In this document: one piece after another, positions 26,713-36,504 of the stretch
Layout: every line of letters starts with the position of its first letter
Position numbering within the stretch: position 1 is the stretch's first letter
Assembly: GCA_963695985.1 (NCBI GenBank)
Contig: CAVOIC010000013.1
Span: forward strand, 1 to 64,000
Length of the DNA stretch: 64,000 bases
Reading direction: 5' to 3'
From: DATBVX01 sp963695985
Lineage (GTDB): Bacteria; Pseudomonadota; Gammaproteobacteria; Steroidobacterales; Steroidobacteraceae
Notes under the pieces: model-generated
The model's input: only the letters and a program-made list of their open reading frames with translations
What the model was told of the DNA's origin: nothing
Databases searched by the model: none
Position numbers and translations under genes: made by a program

Positions 26713-26966
26713 AGTGCGATCAGCACCTCCTCGGACGCAGTGAGTTCCCGGTACAGCGCATCCAGCTGCTCGCGGCTGGATGCACGAATCGTGAAAGTGA
26801 GGGAGATGAAATTCTCGTCCTTGCTGAGACGCTCCGCGACCTGACTCTCGCCGAGCACGCCGGCGTGACGCTCCACGATCGCGCGCGTGAGGCGGCGAAA
26901 GTCCGCGCTCGCACGGCCCATGACCTTGATCGGAAATTCGCACGGGAATTCGAACACGTCGGGCAT
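26709..26966 (-). CDS. ybeD: DUF493 family protein (YbeD-like)
   Basis: An 85-residue ferredoxin-like-fold protein of the DUF493/YbeD family, function unknown; proposed to be a small allosteric-type domain because of its ACT-like fold. Signature: FEFPCEFPIKVMGR at the start and a YRELTASEEVLIAL ending. In E. coli ybeD sits between dacA and lipB; here it keeps the dacA side while lipA-lipB face it from the opposite strand. Confidence 0.9.
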   Translation of the reverse strand: MPDVFEFPCEFPIKVMGRASADFRRLTRAIVERHAGVLGESQVAERLSKDENFISLTFTIRASSREQLDALYRELTASEEVLIAL

Positions 26967-26981
26967 CGGCTCGCGCCACGC

Positions 26982-27857
26982 TCAGTAGGCGGGGGTACCA
27001 GCGAGCTCGCGCTTGTAGGCCTCGAATGCGGCGTGCACCCGTTTCCAGACCGGTCCCGGCGCACCGGCGCCGACCGGGCGGCCGTCGAGCCGGGTCACGG
27101 CGAGGGTGCCGATCGTGGCGGCGGCAATGAATACTTCTTCGGCCTTCCTGAGCTCGGTGACGCTCACCGGTGTGGCACGGAAGGGAATGCCGCCGCGCGC
27201 GGCGAGCTCGCTGACGACGTCGCGCGTGGTGCCGGGAAGAATGCTGTGCGACTTGGGCGGCGTGCAGATCTCCCCGCCCACGACGACGTGCACGGTGGTG
27301 GAGGCGCCTTCCATCAGCATCCCGTCGCGCAGCAGGATGGCCTCGGTCGCATTCGCATCGATCGCGAGCTGCTTGAGCAGCACGTTGGCGACCAATGCCG
27401 TCGACTTGATATCGCAGCGTGACCAACGCGTGTCCTCGGCGGTCACCGCCGCCACGCCCTGTTCGAGGCGCTCGCGCGTCAGCGGCGGCAGGGCGGAGGC
27501 GAAAGCAAACACGGTGCGCTCGATGTCGGGCAGCGGAGCGTGGTTGCGGCCGAACTCCGCACCGCGCGAGACCTGCACGTACAGGTACATGTCGCCGCCG
27601 CCGTTGCGCTCGATGAGGCCGTCGCAAACCGTGGCCCACCGCGGGCGCGGGTACACCGGGCGCATGCGCAGCTCGCCGAGACTGCGATCGAGCCGGTCGA
27701 AGTGCTCGCGAAAGCGAAATACGCGGCCGCCGTAGACCGGCATCACCTCGTACACGCTGTCGGCATAGAGAAAGGCGCGATCGAGTGGGGACACGCGCGC
27801 ATCCTTGAGCGGCACGAACTCCCCATTGAGATAGGCGATGGGCAGAGGCTCGGCCAC
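26982..27857 (-). CDS. dat: D-amino acid aminotransferase (class IV)
   Basis: PLP enzyme interconverting D-alanine and D-glutamate or similar, relevant to wall precursors. The product has the branched-chain/D-aa fold: IAYLNGEFVPLKDARVS at the N-terminus, catalytic Lys in RCDIKSTALVAN near residue 150, and GMLMEGASTTVHVVVGG. The GTG start was picked because it overlaps the repaired dacA stop by one base (TAGTG); an ATG 14 codons upstream would lie inside dacA. A branched-chain specificity cannot be excluded. 291 residues. Confidence 0.88.
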   Translation of the reverse strand: MAEPLPIAYLNGEFVPLKDARVSPLDRAFLYADSVYEVMPVYGGRVFRFREHFDRLDRSLGELRMRPVYPRPRWATVCDGLIERNGGGDMYLYVQVSRGAEFGRNHAPLPDIERTVFAFASALPPLTRERLEQGVAAVTAEDTRWSRCDIKSTALVANVLLKQLAIDANATEAILLRDGMLMEGASTTVHVVVGGEICTPPKSHSILPGTTRDVVSELAARGGIPFRATPVSVTELRKAEEVFIAAATIGTLAVTRLDGRPVGAGAPGPVWKRVHAAFEAYKRELAGTPAY

Positions 27858-28994
27858 TACTCGATCCAGAGCAGCATGCTGTCCACCATGCGCCTCCACC
27901 AGCCGCCCTGCGGCACGGCCCGCAACGGGTAGATATTGCGTTGCTCGAGGACGCGGTCACCGAGCCGAGATCTTGAGCGTCCCGATCGGCTTGTCGGCCG
28001 CGAGCGGTGCAATCAGCTTCGGTTCGACGCTGAGCGCGGTCGTGAGCTTGTCGAACTGGCCACGCGGTGCCGTGACGTAGAGATCGCGACGCAGGCCGAC
28101 TTCGGCCGGGCTGAAGGCCGCCTTCCATACGCGCGCCGACTGCAGGGACGCGCCGGCCGCGTGGAGCTTGCGGGTTTCGTAGAACGTGTAGCCATAGTTG
28201 AGGAGCGCCTGGCTCGCGTCCTCGCGCGCCTTCATCGACGCGGTTCCCAGCACCACCGACACCAGCCGCATGTTGTTGCGCCTGGCGGAGGTCACGAGGC
28301 AATAGCCGGCCGATTCAGTGTGGCCCGTCTTGATGCCATCGACGCTCGGATCGCGATCGAGAAGACCGTTACGGTTTTCCTGCCGAATCTTGTTCCAGGT
28401 GAACTCGCGCTGCGAATACCAGCGGTAGTAGTCGGGGAACTCGCGAATGATGGCGGAGCCCAGGATTGCCATGTCGCGCGCCGTCATGTAGTGCTCGGGC
28501 GAGGGGAGGCCTGTGCTGTTTACGAAGTGCGTGCCTTTCATCCCGAGCTGCTGCGCGTAGCTGTTCATCAGCGCGGCAAAGGTATCCTCGGTTCCGCCGA
28601 CGCGTTCGGCGAGCGCGATAGTGGCATCGTTACCCGACTGCACGATCATCCCCTGAATCAGCACCTCTACCGGAACCTGCGTGCCGACCTGCACGAACGT
28701 GCGCGATCCTTCGGCCCGCCAGGCGTGCTCACTGACCGTGACGTTCTCCTTGAGCGTGAGCTTGCCTTCCTTGAGCGCATGAAACACCGCATAGGCGGTC
28801 ATCAGCTTGGTGATGCTGGCCGGCTCCATGCGCTCGTCCGCATTGCTCGCGGCGAGCACCTGATTGCTGTCGTGATCGACGAGGACATAGCTGCGCGCCT
28901 TGAGCGCCGGTGGGGGCGGCACCGGCACGTCGGCGGCGTACGAGGTATTCAGGGTCAGGAGCAGGCCCGCGAGGGCGAGAATCAACCGTTTCAT
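27857..28994 (-). CDS. dacA: D-alanyl-D-alanine carboxypeptidase (PBP5/6 type, one frameshift)
   Basis: Periplasmic low-molecular-weight PBP that trims pentapeptide stems. The ATG opens a signal peptide (MKRLILALAGLLLTLNTSYA). Active-site motifs SITK (near residue 63), SGN (near 120) and KTGH (near 222) are intact, as is the C-terminal PBP5 beta domain. A frame break near 27966 truncates it after TLKIS; removing one G restores LGDRVLEQRNIYPLR and an amphipathic C-terminal anchor GGWWRRMVDSMLLWIE, giving 378 residues, the normal length. It lies between rlpA and dat. Confidence 0.93.
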
Positions 28995-29056
28995 CGTGAA
29001 GCTTCGAACCGTTAAAAACTGCAGTGTAGCCGCTTTGCCGACTCGGGCGGGAGCCG

Positions 29057-29866
29057 TCAATCGACGGCCAGCCGCGCGTCCTCGACGCCGACGCCCTTCA
29101 ACTCCTCAACCAGGCGATCGAACTCCGCGACCGAGGGCACCGGGCCCACGCGCACGCGATACAGCACCTTGCCGCCGACCGGATCGTTGAGCACGAACGC
29201 CGGGCCAATACCGGCAGCGCGCAACCTCTGCAGCAGGCGCTCGGAATTGGCCGGGTCCGCGAATGCGCCCGCCTGCACGTAGAGTGTGTCGACCTTCGCC
29301 ACGGCCGTCGGCGCGGGCGGCGGCACCGATACCGCGGTGGCCTGCGCCGCGACGCTGCGCACTTCGACCAGCGCGGTGCCGTCGCGGATGATGTCGAGCC
29401 GCGCGGCCGCCGAGTAAGAAAGGTCAATGAGCCGATTGGCGACGAAGGGGCCCCGGTCGTTGACGCGCACGACCACGCTGCGACCATTGCTCAAGTTCGT
29501 CACCTGCACGTAGCAGGGCAGAGGCAGCGTCTTGTGGGCAGCGGTCATCGCATACATGTTGTAGGTATCGCCGGTCGCGGTGCGACCGCCGTGAAAATCG
29601 CGCCCATACCAGGAAGCGACGCCGCGCTCGAGGTAGCCGCTGCTCGAGCCGAGCACGAAATAGCGCCGCCCATCCACCTCGTAGAAGGGCGGATTGCCGT
29701 TGCGGCTGCGAGGCTCCGCGCGCGGCACCGCATCTGGAACCTTGGTGACATCCGCGGGCGGCGGCGCCGGCACGGTCGTTGGTGCAGGACGCGGTGGCGT
29801 CGCCTTACAGGCCGCCAGCAGCAGCAGCGCGATGACGAGCGCCGCGCTGTCAGCCCGGCGGCTCAT
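29057..29866 (-). CDS. rlpA: septal ring lytic transglycosylase RlpA
   Basis: Outer-membrane lipoprotein cleaving denuded glycan strands at the septum. The ATG gives a lipobox Cys at residue 20 (LLLLAAC). A Pro-rich linker leads to the double-psi beta-barrel domain (about 80-185; YLERGVASWYGRDFHGG, VVVRVNDRGPF) and a C-terminal SPOR domain (about 195-269; YVQAGAFADPANSERLLQRL) that binds denuded peptidoglycan. The first 17 bases overlap the end of mltB. Confidence 0.95.
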   Translation of the reverse strand: MSRRADSAALVIALLLLAACKATPPRPAPTTVPAPPPADVTKVPDAVPRAEPRSRNGNPPFYEVDGRRYFVLGSSSGYLERGVASWYGRDFHGGRTATGDTYNMYAMTAAHKTLPLPCYVQVTNLSNGRSVVVRVNDRGPFVANRLIDLSYSAAARLDIIRDGTALVEVRSVAAQATAVSVPPPAPTAVAKVDTLYVQAGAFADPANSERLLQRLRAAGIGPAFVLNDPVGGKVLYRVRVGPVPSVAEFDRLVEELKGVGVEDARLAVD

Positions 29867-30875
29867 CGCTGAAGACGCGCTCGCGTACCCGGTTGCCAAG
29901 CTCGTATACCGCCATCGCGTAGAGCGGGCTGCGATTGTAGCGAGTGATGACATAGAAGTTGTTCAACCCGACCCGGAAATGCACCCCGTCGGCCTCATCC
30001 GCCGCGATCAACATCGCGGGCGCATCCTCCGGCAGAGTCTCGCGGAAGGCGACGCCCTTCGCCTTCAGCGAGGCAATCGTCTCGCTGAGCGTCTGCGGCC
30101 GCGAGTCCAGGTCGTGCGCATGCGCCTGGTCGATGTCGACGTCCACGAGCACTACGCCATCGGGCTGCCAGCCGTGCACCCGAAAATAATTGGCGACGCT
30201 GGCGAGAATGTCGGCCCAGTCCGACCACAGATCGCGCTTGCCGTCGCCATCGGCATCCACGGCGTAGCGTCGCAGACTTCCGGGCATGAACTGCGGTGCG
30301 CCGATGGCCCCGGCATACGAACCGAGGGCCGCGAGCGCATCGAGCGATTCCTCGCGCGTGAGCAGCAGGAACTGCTCGAGCTCGTTGGTGAAGTAATCGG
30401 AGCGCGGCGGATACTCGAACGCGAGCGTGCCGAGCGCATCCAGCACCCGATAACGACCCGTGATCCGGCCGTACGAGGTCTCGACTCCCAGAATGGCGAC
30501 CAGATACTGCGGCGCCACGCCGTAGCGCTGCGCGGTCTGATCGAGCAGCTCGCGGTGCTCCGACCAGAACTGGGCGCCGTCCGCGATGCGCTGCTCAGTG
30601 AGAAAGCGCGCGCGGTACTCGTACCAGGCCAGCGTGCGTTCGGGTGGTCGCGCCATCGCATCGAGAATTCCCTGCTGGACCTTCGCCTGGCTGAGGAGCT
30701 GAGTGAGCTCGGTGGCGGCGAAGCCGTACTGCGCACTCATGCGGGCGATGAAGGCCTGCACCGTCGGACGCGCCGGGTCGATCGCTGTCGGCGGCTCGTC
30801 GGCGCTGACCGCTGCGACCAGGAGCAGGCAGGAGATGCAGCCGCGGAACACGGCACGCGCTGGAGTTGAGGCCAT
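29850..30875 (-). CDS. mltB: lytic murein transglycosylase B
   Basis: Muramidase-like enzyme forming 1,6-anhydro-MurNAc ends. The 341-residue precursor has an uncleaved-Cys-containing hydrophobic N-terminus (FRGCISCLLLVAAV), possibly a lipoprotein signal, then the SLT fold with catalytic Glu in AILGVETSYGR near residue 133 and signature GAIGAPQFMPGSLRRYAVD. Its glycan products would feed the AmgK/MurU route encoded elsewhere in the window. Located between rodA and rlpA. Confidence 0.94.
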   Translation of the reverse strand: MASTPARAVFRGCISCLLLVAAVSADEPPTAIDPARPTVQAFIARMSAQYGFAATELTQLLSQAKVQQGILDAMARPPERTLAWYEYRARFLTEQRIADGAQFWSEHRELLDQTAQRYGVAPQYLVAILGVETSYGRITGRYRVLDALGTLAFEYPPRSDYFTNELEQFLLLTREESLDALAALGSYAGAIGAPQFMPGSLRRYAVDADGDGKRDLWSDWADILASVANYFRVHGWQPDGVVLVDVDIDQAHAHDLDSRPQTLSETIASLKAKGVAFRETLPEDAPAMLIAADEADGVHFRVGLNNFYVITRYNRSPLYAMAVYELGNRVRERVFSDEPPG

Positions 30876-30908
30876 CGATGCAGGTCTACGGCATCCGTGC
30901 GGGTCGGT

Positions 30909-32045
30909 TCACGACCCCACGAGTTTGCGATGCGAGTGGAGCGACATGAGAATACCGAAACCGGCCATGAGGGTCACCATGGACGTGCCGCCGTAACTGA
31001 CGAGGGGCAGCGGCACGCCGACCACCGGCAGCAGCCCGCTCACCATGCCGGCGTTCACGAACACGTAGACGAAGAACGTCAGGCTGATGCTGCCGGCGAC
31101 CAGACGCGAAAACGTGTCCTGGCACTGCATCGCCAGGTACATGCCGCGGCCGATGATGAACAGGTACAGGCCGACGAGCAGCATCAGGCCGATGAGCCCG
31201 AATTCCTCGCCCGCGACCGCAAAGATGAAATCGGTCGAGCGTTCCGGCAGGAACTCGAGCTGTGCCTGGCTGCCGTTCATCCAGCCCTTGCCGAACACGC
31301 CGCCGGAGCCGAGTGCGATCTGCGATTGGATGATGTGGTAGCCGGCACCGAGCGGGTCGCTCTCCGGCGTGAGAAAGGTGAGGACGCGCCGGCGCTGATA
31401 GTCGTGCAGCAGGCCCCAGCCCAGCCAGGCCAGGGCCGGGAGCAGGGCGAGGATGGCGATGATGACGCGCACCCGCAGCCCCGCGAGCAGCACCACGAAC
31501 ACACCCGCCGCGCCGATCAGGAGCGCCGTTCCCAGGTCCGGCTGCTCGGCGATGAGGCCAACGGGAAGAAGCACCAGCAGTGCGAGGACCAGTACTACCT
31601 TGAAATCGGGCGGCAACGGCCGCTCGTGCAGGAACCACGCGCAAGCCATCGGCACGGCCAGCTTCATGATCTCCGAAGGCTGGAAGCGCAGGATCCCGAG
31701 GTCGAGCCAGCGCTGCGCGCCCTTGCCGATGTCACCGATCACCGCGACGATCACGAGCAGCACGATCCCCAGCGCGTAGATCCAGGGCGCGGACATGCGC
31801 AGGTACTTCGGGCTCGCCTGCGCGAGCAGTACCAGGAGCACGAGCCCAAGGCACATGCGCAGGAACTGACCGCGGGTCAGGGCGAAGTTCTCGCCCGAGG
31901 CGCTATACAGGATCACGAGTCCGAAGACCGCGGTGGCGCTGATCGCGAGCAGCAGCGGTCCATCGAGCCGGAGCCTCCCGAGCAGACGCGTCGAGGCGGT
32001 GAGCGTGCGGCGCGCGGTCGAGGGTTGCAGGTCATCGTAGATCAT
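30909..32045 (-). CDS. rodA: rod-shape glycosyltransferase RodA
   Basis: SEDS-family peptidoglycan glycosyltransferase of the elongasome, partner of PBP2. The 378-residue inner-membrane protein has about ten helices; the conserved catalytic Asp lies in the extracellular loop after ASPKYLRMSAPWIYALG (IGDIGKGAQRWLDLG), with QPSEIMKLAVPM, EQPDLGTAL and the C-terminal LPLVSYGGTSM. The start overlaps the mrdA stop as ATGA. Confidence 0.96.
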   Translation of the reverse strand: MIYDDLQPSTARRTLTASTRLLGRLRLDGPLLLAISATAVFGLVILYSASGENFALTRGQFLRMCLGLVLLVLLAQASPKYLRMSAPWIYALGIVLLVIVAVIGDIGKGAQRWLDLGILRFQPSEIMKLAVPMACAWFLHERPLPPDFKVVLVLALLVLLPVGLIAEQPDLGTALLIGAAGVFVVLLAGLRVRVIIAILALLPALAWLGWGLLHDYQRRRVLTFLTPESDPLGAGYHIIQSQIALGSGGVFGKGWMNGSQAQLEFLPERSTDFIFAVAGEEFGLIGLMLLVGLYLFIIGRGMYLAMQCQDTFSRLVAGSISLTFFVYVFVNAGMVSGLLPVVGVPLPLVSYGGTSMVTLMAGFGILMSLHSHRKLVGS

Positions 32046-33931
32046 GAGGCGGGGGTCTCCCGGAGCAGATAGGCATCCATGACCTTGCGTGCCACCGGTG
32101 CGGCAACGCTGGCGCCATGGCCACCGTTCTCGACCAGCACCGCCACCGCGATGCGCGGCGCATCGGCCGGCGCGAAACTGATGAAGAGCGCATGATCGCG
32201 CATACGCTCTTCGACTTCCTTCTCGTTGTACTTCTCCCCCTGCCCGACCGAGAACACCTGCGCGGTGCCAGTCTTGCCCGCGATCTGGTAGGTCGAGCCG
32301 ACCGCCGTCGCGCGCGCCGTGCCGTGGGCCGAGTTCATTACGGCGACCATCGCATCTACGACGCGCTGCCAGTGTGAGCCTTCGTCCGGGTCCACCGCGG
32401 GCGAAGACTTCGGCGGCAGGCGCCGAACCTCGCCGGTGCGTGCATTGCGCACGGCCGTCACGAGTCGTGGCTGGAAGGTCGTGCCGTGCCCGGCAATGAG
32501 GCTGGCGACGTGCGCGAGCTGCAGCGGGGTCGCCAGCATGTAGCCCTGTCCGATCCCGAGGATGACGGTGTCGCCGGGAAACCAGATGCGATCGCCCTCG
32601 CTCGCGAAGGTCTTCTCCTTCCACTCGCGCGAGGGAACGAGGCCGGGCTTTTCACCGTCGATGTCGATGCCGGTGCGCTGGCCGAGACCGACTTTGGTGA
32701 GGAAGGCGGCCATGCGATCGATCCCGAGAGCCTGCGCGACGCCGTAGAAGTAGGTGTCGCAGGACTGCGCGACCGCTTCCCGCAGGTTCACCCAGCCATG
32801 GCCTGCCGGTTTCCAGTCACGGTAATGGCGGCTGCTTCCGGGCAACGTGAAGAAGCCCCGGCAGTAGCGCACCTGCTCAGGATCAACGACCGCATAGCTG
32901 AGCGCGGCGAGCGCCATGACCGGTTTGATCGTCGAGCCTGGTGGGTAGGCGCCGCGCAGCACGCGATTGAAGAGCGGGCGATCGATGTTGTCCTCGAGCG
33001 CCGAATAGTCGGCACGGCTCAGCCCGCGGGCGAAGCCATTGGGATCGAAACCCGGTACGCTGGCAAAAGCGATCACATCGCCGTTGGCGGGATCGATAGC
33101 GATGACTGCGCCGCGCTTGCCCGTGAGCGCATCTTCCGCGGCGCGCTGCGCACGCATATCGAGGCTCAAGATCAGGTCGTTGCCTGACAGCGCCGGCTTC
33201 TTCGAGAGGTCAGCCTGCAACGGACTCTCGGCTTCCATTGGCCGGCCCTGGGCGTTGACGAGGATCTGCCGGAATCCGGGTGCGCCATGGAGCTCGCGCT
33301 CGTAGGAAGCTTCGACGCCCACTTTGCCGATCAGGGTAGTGCCCGCGTACTCGCGGGCATCGATGTGCAGCAGGTCCTGCTCACTGATGGCGCTCACGTA
33401 GCCGAGCGCATGCACCGCGATCGCTCCGTACGGATAGTGGCGCGTGAGACGGGTGCGGATGTCGATGCCGGGCATGTCGTGGCGGCGCACCGCAAAGCGT
33501 GCCACTTCCTCGTCGGTCAACTGCAGACGGATCGGCACCGCCTCGAACAGGGGACGGGAACGGATCAGCCGCTTCAGACGATCGACGTCATCGCTCAGCA
33601 CGAGCCCCAGGTCCACCAGCGCCTTGAGGGAGCCATCAACATCGGGAACCTGCTCGCGCGTCAGCTCGAGCTGGTAGGCGGGCAGATTTTCCGCCAGCAC
33701 CAGGCCGTTGCGATCCAGAATCAAGCCTCGATTCGGGGGCACCGGCTCGACGCGCACACGGTTGCCCTGGGAGAGATCGAGATAGTAATCGTGGCGGACC
33801 ACTTGCAGCTGCACCAGCTTGCTGAGCACGGCGCCGATCAGCACAGCCATCACGATGCCGGCGGCGATCGTGCGGCGCAGGAACATGCGCTGCTCGGCCC
33901 AGTGATCCTTGATGCGGACGCGATTGCTCAC
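32042..33931 (-). CDS. mrdA: penicillin-binding protein 2
   Basis: Elongasome transpeptidase crosslinking new peptidoglycan, working with RodA. One N-terminal transmembrane helix (about residues 19-39) is followed by the PBP dimerisation domain and the transpeptidase with SxxK as GSTIKPV near residue 332 and KTGTAQ near 556. The 629-residue length is standard. Located directly after mreD in a continuous mreBCD-mrdA-rodA set. Confidence 0.97.
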   Translation of the reverse strand: MSNRVRIKDHWAEQRMFLRRTIAAGIVMAVLIGAVLSKLVQLQVVRHDYYLDLSQGNRVRVEPVPPNRGLILDRNGLVLAENLPAYQLELTREQVPDVDGSLKALVDLGLVLSDDVDRLKRLIRSRPLFEAVPIRLQLTDEEVARFAVRRHDMPGIDIRTRLTRHYPYGAIAVHALGYVSAISEQDLLHIDAREYAGTTLIGKVGVEASYERELHGAPGFRQILVNAQGRPMEAESPLQADLSKKPALSGNDLILSLDMRAQRAAEDALTGKRGAVIAIDPANGDVIAFASVPGFDPNGFARGLSRADYSALEDNIDRPLFNRVLRGAYPPGSTIKPVMALAALSYAVVDPEQVRYCRGFFTLPGSSRHYRDWKPAGHGWVNLREAVAQSCDTYFYGVAQALGIDRMAAFLTKVGLGQRTGIDIDGEKPGLVPSREWKEKTFASEGDRIWFPGDTVILGIGQGYMLATPLQLAHVASLIAGHGTTFQPRLVTAVRNARTGEVRRLPPKSSPAVDPDEGSHWQRVVDAMVAVMNSAHGTARATAVGSTYQIAGKTGTAQVFSVGQGEKYNEKEVEERMRDHALFISFAPADAPRIAVAVLVENGGHGASVAAPVARKVMDAYLLRETPAS

Positions 33932-33937
33932 GGTGCG

Positions 33938-34414
33938 TCAGGTGCGCTGGTAAGCGTTGCCGAGCAGGCCTGCGAAGAAGGGCCAAAGAGCCGCGCCGGT
34001 GAACGCCGGAAGCCAGCGTGCGTAGTTGGTGATCGGGTGCCCCGTCATGCCGTCGATCCAGAACAACATGAACTGGTACACCGCGAGCAGCCAGAACACG
34101 GTCAGAGCCTGGTGCCAGATCGGGAAGATGCGCACACGCAGATGCAGCTTGATCGCGAGATAGGTACTGAGGCAGAGCGCCAGCGCGTGCTGGCCGAGCA
34201 CCTCGCCCTTGAAGGCGTCGAGCATCAGGCCCGCCAGGAATGCGAGCGTGATGCCACCGGCGCGCGGCACCATAATCGACCAATAAAGCACGACGATCAC
34301 GAGAAAGTCGGGGCGCCCGATGTCGAGCAGGTGCGGTAGCGGTAGGACGCTGAGCATCAGGCCCACAAAAACGCTGAGCAGCATCGGCACGCGGTTCAAC
34401 GTCTCGCGGCTCAC
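33938..34414 (-). CDS. mreD: rod shape-determining protein MreD
   Basis: Inner-membrane elongasome component of 158 residues with five or six hydrophobic helices (first at about 9-28) and the family pattern PDFLVIVVLYWSIMVPRAGG followed by LMLDAFKGEVLGQHAL. It contacts MreC and PBP2 in other species. The ATG overlaps the mreC stop (ATGA). Confidence 0.94.
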   Translation of the reverse strand: MSRETLNRVPMLLSVFVGLMLSVLPLPHLLDIGRPDFLVIVVLYWSIMVPRAGGITLAFLAGLMLDAFKGEVLGQHALALCLSTYLAIKLHLRVRIFPIWHQALTVFWLLAVYQFMLFWIDGMTGHPITNYARWLPAFTGAALWPFFAGLLGNAYQRT

Positions 34415-35310
34415 GGTTTCGATCCTGTTCCCGGCGCGGCGGATTCCGTCGCCACATCGATGGCCGGCTCGTTGGTCCAGATGAGAAGCACTTCACGATC
34501 CCGGTCGAGCGCCGCAGCCGGTTTGGCGGAAATCACCGCGGTCTGTGCCACCTCCGTGTCGACCTTGGTCACGGTCGCCACCGGATAACCGGCCGGGAAC
34601 ACGCCCCCAAGGCCGGAGGAGACCAGCAGGTCTCCGACCTTGATGTCGGCATTTGTGGGCAAGAACGGCAGGCTCAGGCGCAGTCCCAGATCGCCGGTGC
34701 CGACCGCGATGCTGCGTAAGCCGTTGCGATTCACCTGGATCGGAATCGCGTGCTCGGAATCGGTGATCAGGATCGCCTCGGAAGAAAAGGTCCCCGCGCG
34801 TGTGATCTGGCCGAAGATGCCGGAGGCGTCGAGCAGCGGCTGGCCCTTGAATGCGCCATCGTGCGAGCCCTTGTTGATGATCACGCGATGACGGAAGGGA
34901 TTGAGGTCCACGCGCAGGATTTCGGCGACCGTGTAGCGCTGCGCGACGCGCGAGGTGGCTTCGCGCAAGCCACGCAGCCGCAGGTTTTCCTGCTCGAGAT
35001 CGGAGAAGCGCATCAGGCGAAAGTCGGTGTCGCGCAGCCGCAGCTTCAGCTCCGCATTTTCCTTTTGCAGGCGCTCGCGCGTGGCGAAGACTTCGTGCAG
35101 CCAGTCCCAGAACGCCGCGGGAGAATTGACCGCCACCTGCACCGGGTAGGTCATCATCGACAGGCCGCGGCGCGCCGCCTCGAGATAACCCTGGCGCTGA
35201 TCGAGCCACATCAGCCCGATCGCGAGCAGCCCGAAGAAGAAGAAGCGTAGTCCGGGAGATGGGCCGCGGCCCAGTATCGGTCGGGATTCAGCGGAACGGA
35301 ATGCGACCAT
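34411..35310 (-). CDS. mreC: rod shape-determining protein MreC
   Basis: Periplasmic scaffold linking MreB filaments with PBP2-RodA. The 299-residue protein has one N-terminal transmembrane helix (FFFFGLLAIGLMWLD), a coiled coil (ERLQKENAELKLRLRDTDFR, about 72-110) and the two-barrel MreC core with NKGSHDGAFKGQPLL and DIKVGDLLVSSGLGGVFPAG. It starts 15 bases after mreB. Confidence 0.96.
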   Translation of the reverse strand: MVAFRSAESRPILGRGPSPGLRFFFFGLLAIGLMWLDQRQGYLEAARRGLSMMTYPVQVAVNSPAAFWDWLHEVFATRERLQKENAELKLRLRDTDFRLMRFSDLEQENLRLRGLREATSRVAQRYTVAEILRVDLNPFRHRVIINKGSHDGAFKGQPLLDASGIFGQITRAGTFSSEAILITDSEHAIPIQVNRNGLRSIAVGTGDLGLRLSLPFLPTNADIKVGDLLVSSGLGGVFPAGYPVATVTKVDTEVAQTAVISAKPAAALDRDREVLLIWTNEPAIDVATESAAPGTGSKP

Positions 35311-35325
35311 TGGTGAGCCGGTGGC

Positions 35326-36369
35326 TCACTCCAGTCCGAACATCCCCGGCCCGTGTTCGTCGGTCAGCTCGAGAATTCTGCCGCCGCCGCGCGCCACGCA
35401 GGTGAGCGGGTCGTCAGCGACCACGACCGGCAGGCCGGTTTCCTCCATCAGCAGCTTGTCGATGTCGCGCAGCAGCGCGCCGCCGCCCGTGAGAACGATG
35501 CCGCGCTCGGCTACGTCGGCGCCGAGCTCCGGCGGAGTCTGTTCGAGCGCCTGCTTGACCGCGCCGACGATGCCCTGCAGCGGTTCCTGCAGCGCCTCGA
35601 GGATCTCGTTGCTGTTGAGCGTGAAGCTGCGCGGCACACCTTCGGAGAGGTTGCGCCCCTTGACTGACATCTCGCGCACCTGCTGGCCGGGATAGGCCGA
35701 GCCGATCTCGATCTTGATGCGCTCGGCGGTCGCTTCGCCGATCAGGATGCCGTAGTTGCGGCGCACGTAGTTGATGATCGCTTCGTCGAACCGGTCACCG
35801 CCGATGCGCACCGAGGACGCGTACACGATGCCGTTGAGCGAGATGACCGCGACCTCGGAGGTGCCGCCGCCGACGTCGAGCACCATCGAGCCGCGCGCTT
35901 CGTGCACCGGCAGGCCCGCGCCGACCGCCGCCGCCATCGGCTCGTACACCGTGTCGACGCTGCGCGCGCCCGCGCCTTCGGCGCTCTCCTGGATCGCGCG
36001 CTTCTCCACCTGGGTGGAGCCGAACGGCACGCACACCAGCACGCGCGGACTCGGGTTGAGCAGGCGATTGCCGTGCACCTTCTTGATGAAGTACTGCAGC
36101 ATCTTCTCGGTGTAGGTGAAGTCGGCGATCACGCCGTCCTTCATCGGGCGCACCGCGGTGATGTGCCCCGGCGTACGGCCGAGCATGTTCTTCGCCTCGT
36201 CGCCCACCGCGACGATGATCTTGCCGCCGCGCGTCGGCTCGTCCTGGACCGCGACCACCGAGGGCTCGTTGAGCACGATGCCCCGTCCGCGGACGTAGAT
36301 CAGAGTGTTGGCGGTGCCGAGATCGATCGAGAGGTCGTTGGAAAAGTAGCCTCGGAGGCGCTTGAACAT
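35326..36369 (-). CDS. mreB: rod shape-determining protein MreB
   Basis: Bacterial actin forming membrane-bound filaments that guide wall elongation. The 347-residue protein shows DLGTANTLIYVRGRGIVLNEP (phosphate 1), DVGGGTSEVAVISL (phosphate 2), and the adenosine motif GIVLTGGGALLRDID; the N-terminal amphipathic start MFKRLRGYFSND favours membrane contact. It is the first gene of the eleven-gene cell-wall run and is divergent from gatC over 135 bases, where the mre and gat promoters must lie. Confidence 0.98.
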   Translation of the reverse strand: MFKRLRGYFSNDLSIDLGTANTLIYVRGRGIVLNEPSVVAVQDEPTRGGKIIVAVGDEAKNMLGRTPGHITAVRPMKDGVIADFTYTEKMLQYFIKKVHGNRLLNPSPRVLVCVPFGSTQVEKRAIQESAEGAGARSVDTVYEPMAAAVGAGLPVHEARGSMVLDVGGGTSEVAVISLNGIVYASSVRIGGDRFDEAIINYVRRNYGILIGEATAERIKIEIGSAYPGQQVREMSVKGRNLSEGVPRSFTLNSNEILEALQEPLQGIVGAVKQALEQTPPELGADVAERGIVLTGGGALLRDIDKLLMEETGLPVVVADDPLTCVARGGGRILELTDEHGPGMFGLE

Positions 36370-36504
36370 GTTTGCGGATGAGCCTGATGCGGGGGGAAAA
36401 AAAGTTGCGGTACTCTAACAACGAGCAGGACTTTCAGCAAGGCGACGGTGTATCATTATCCGTGATTTTTCAGCCTTTTTTGCGCCACTTTTCACACTTA
36501 CTGC

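Noticed and set aside
27957..28994. DacA ending at LKISAR as a naturally truncated protein
   Set aside because: One base removed restores the full amphipathic C-terminal anchor and a stop that overlaps the next gene start, the expected operon layout.
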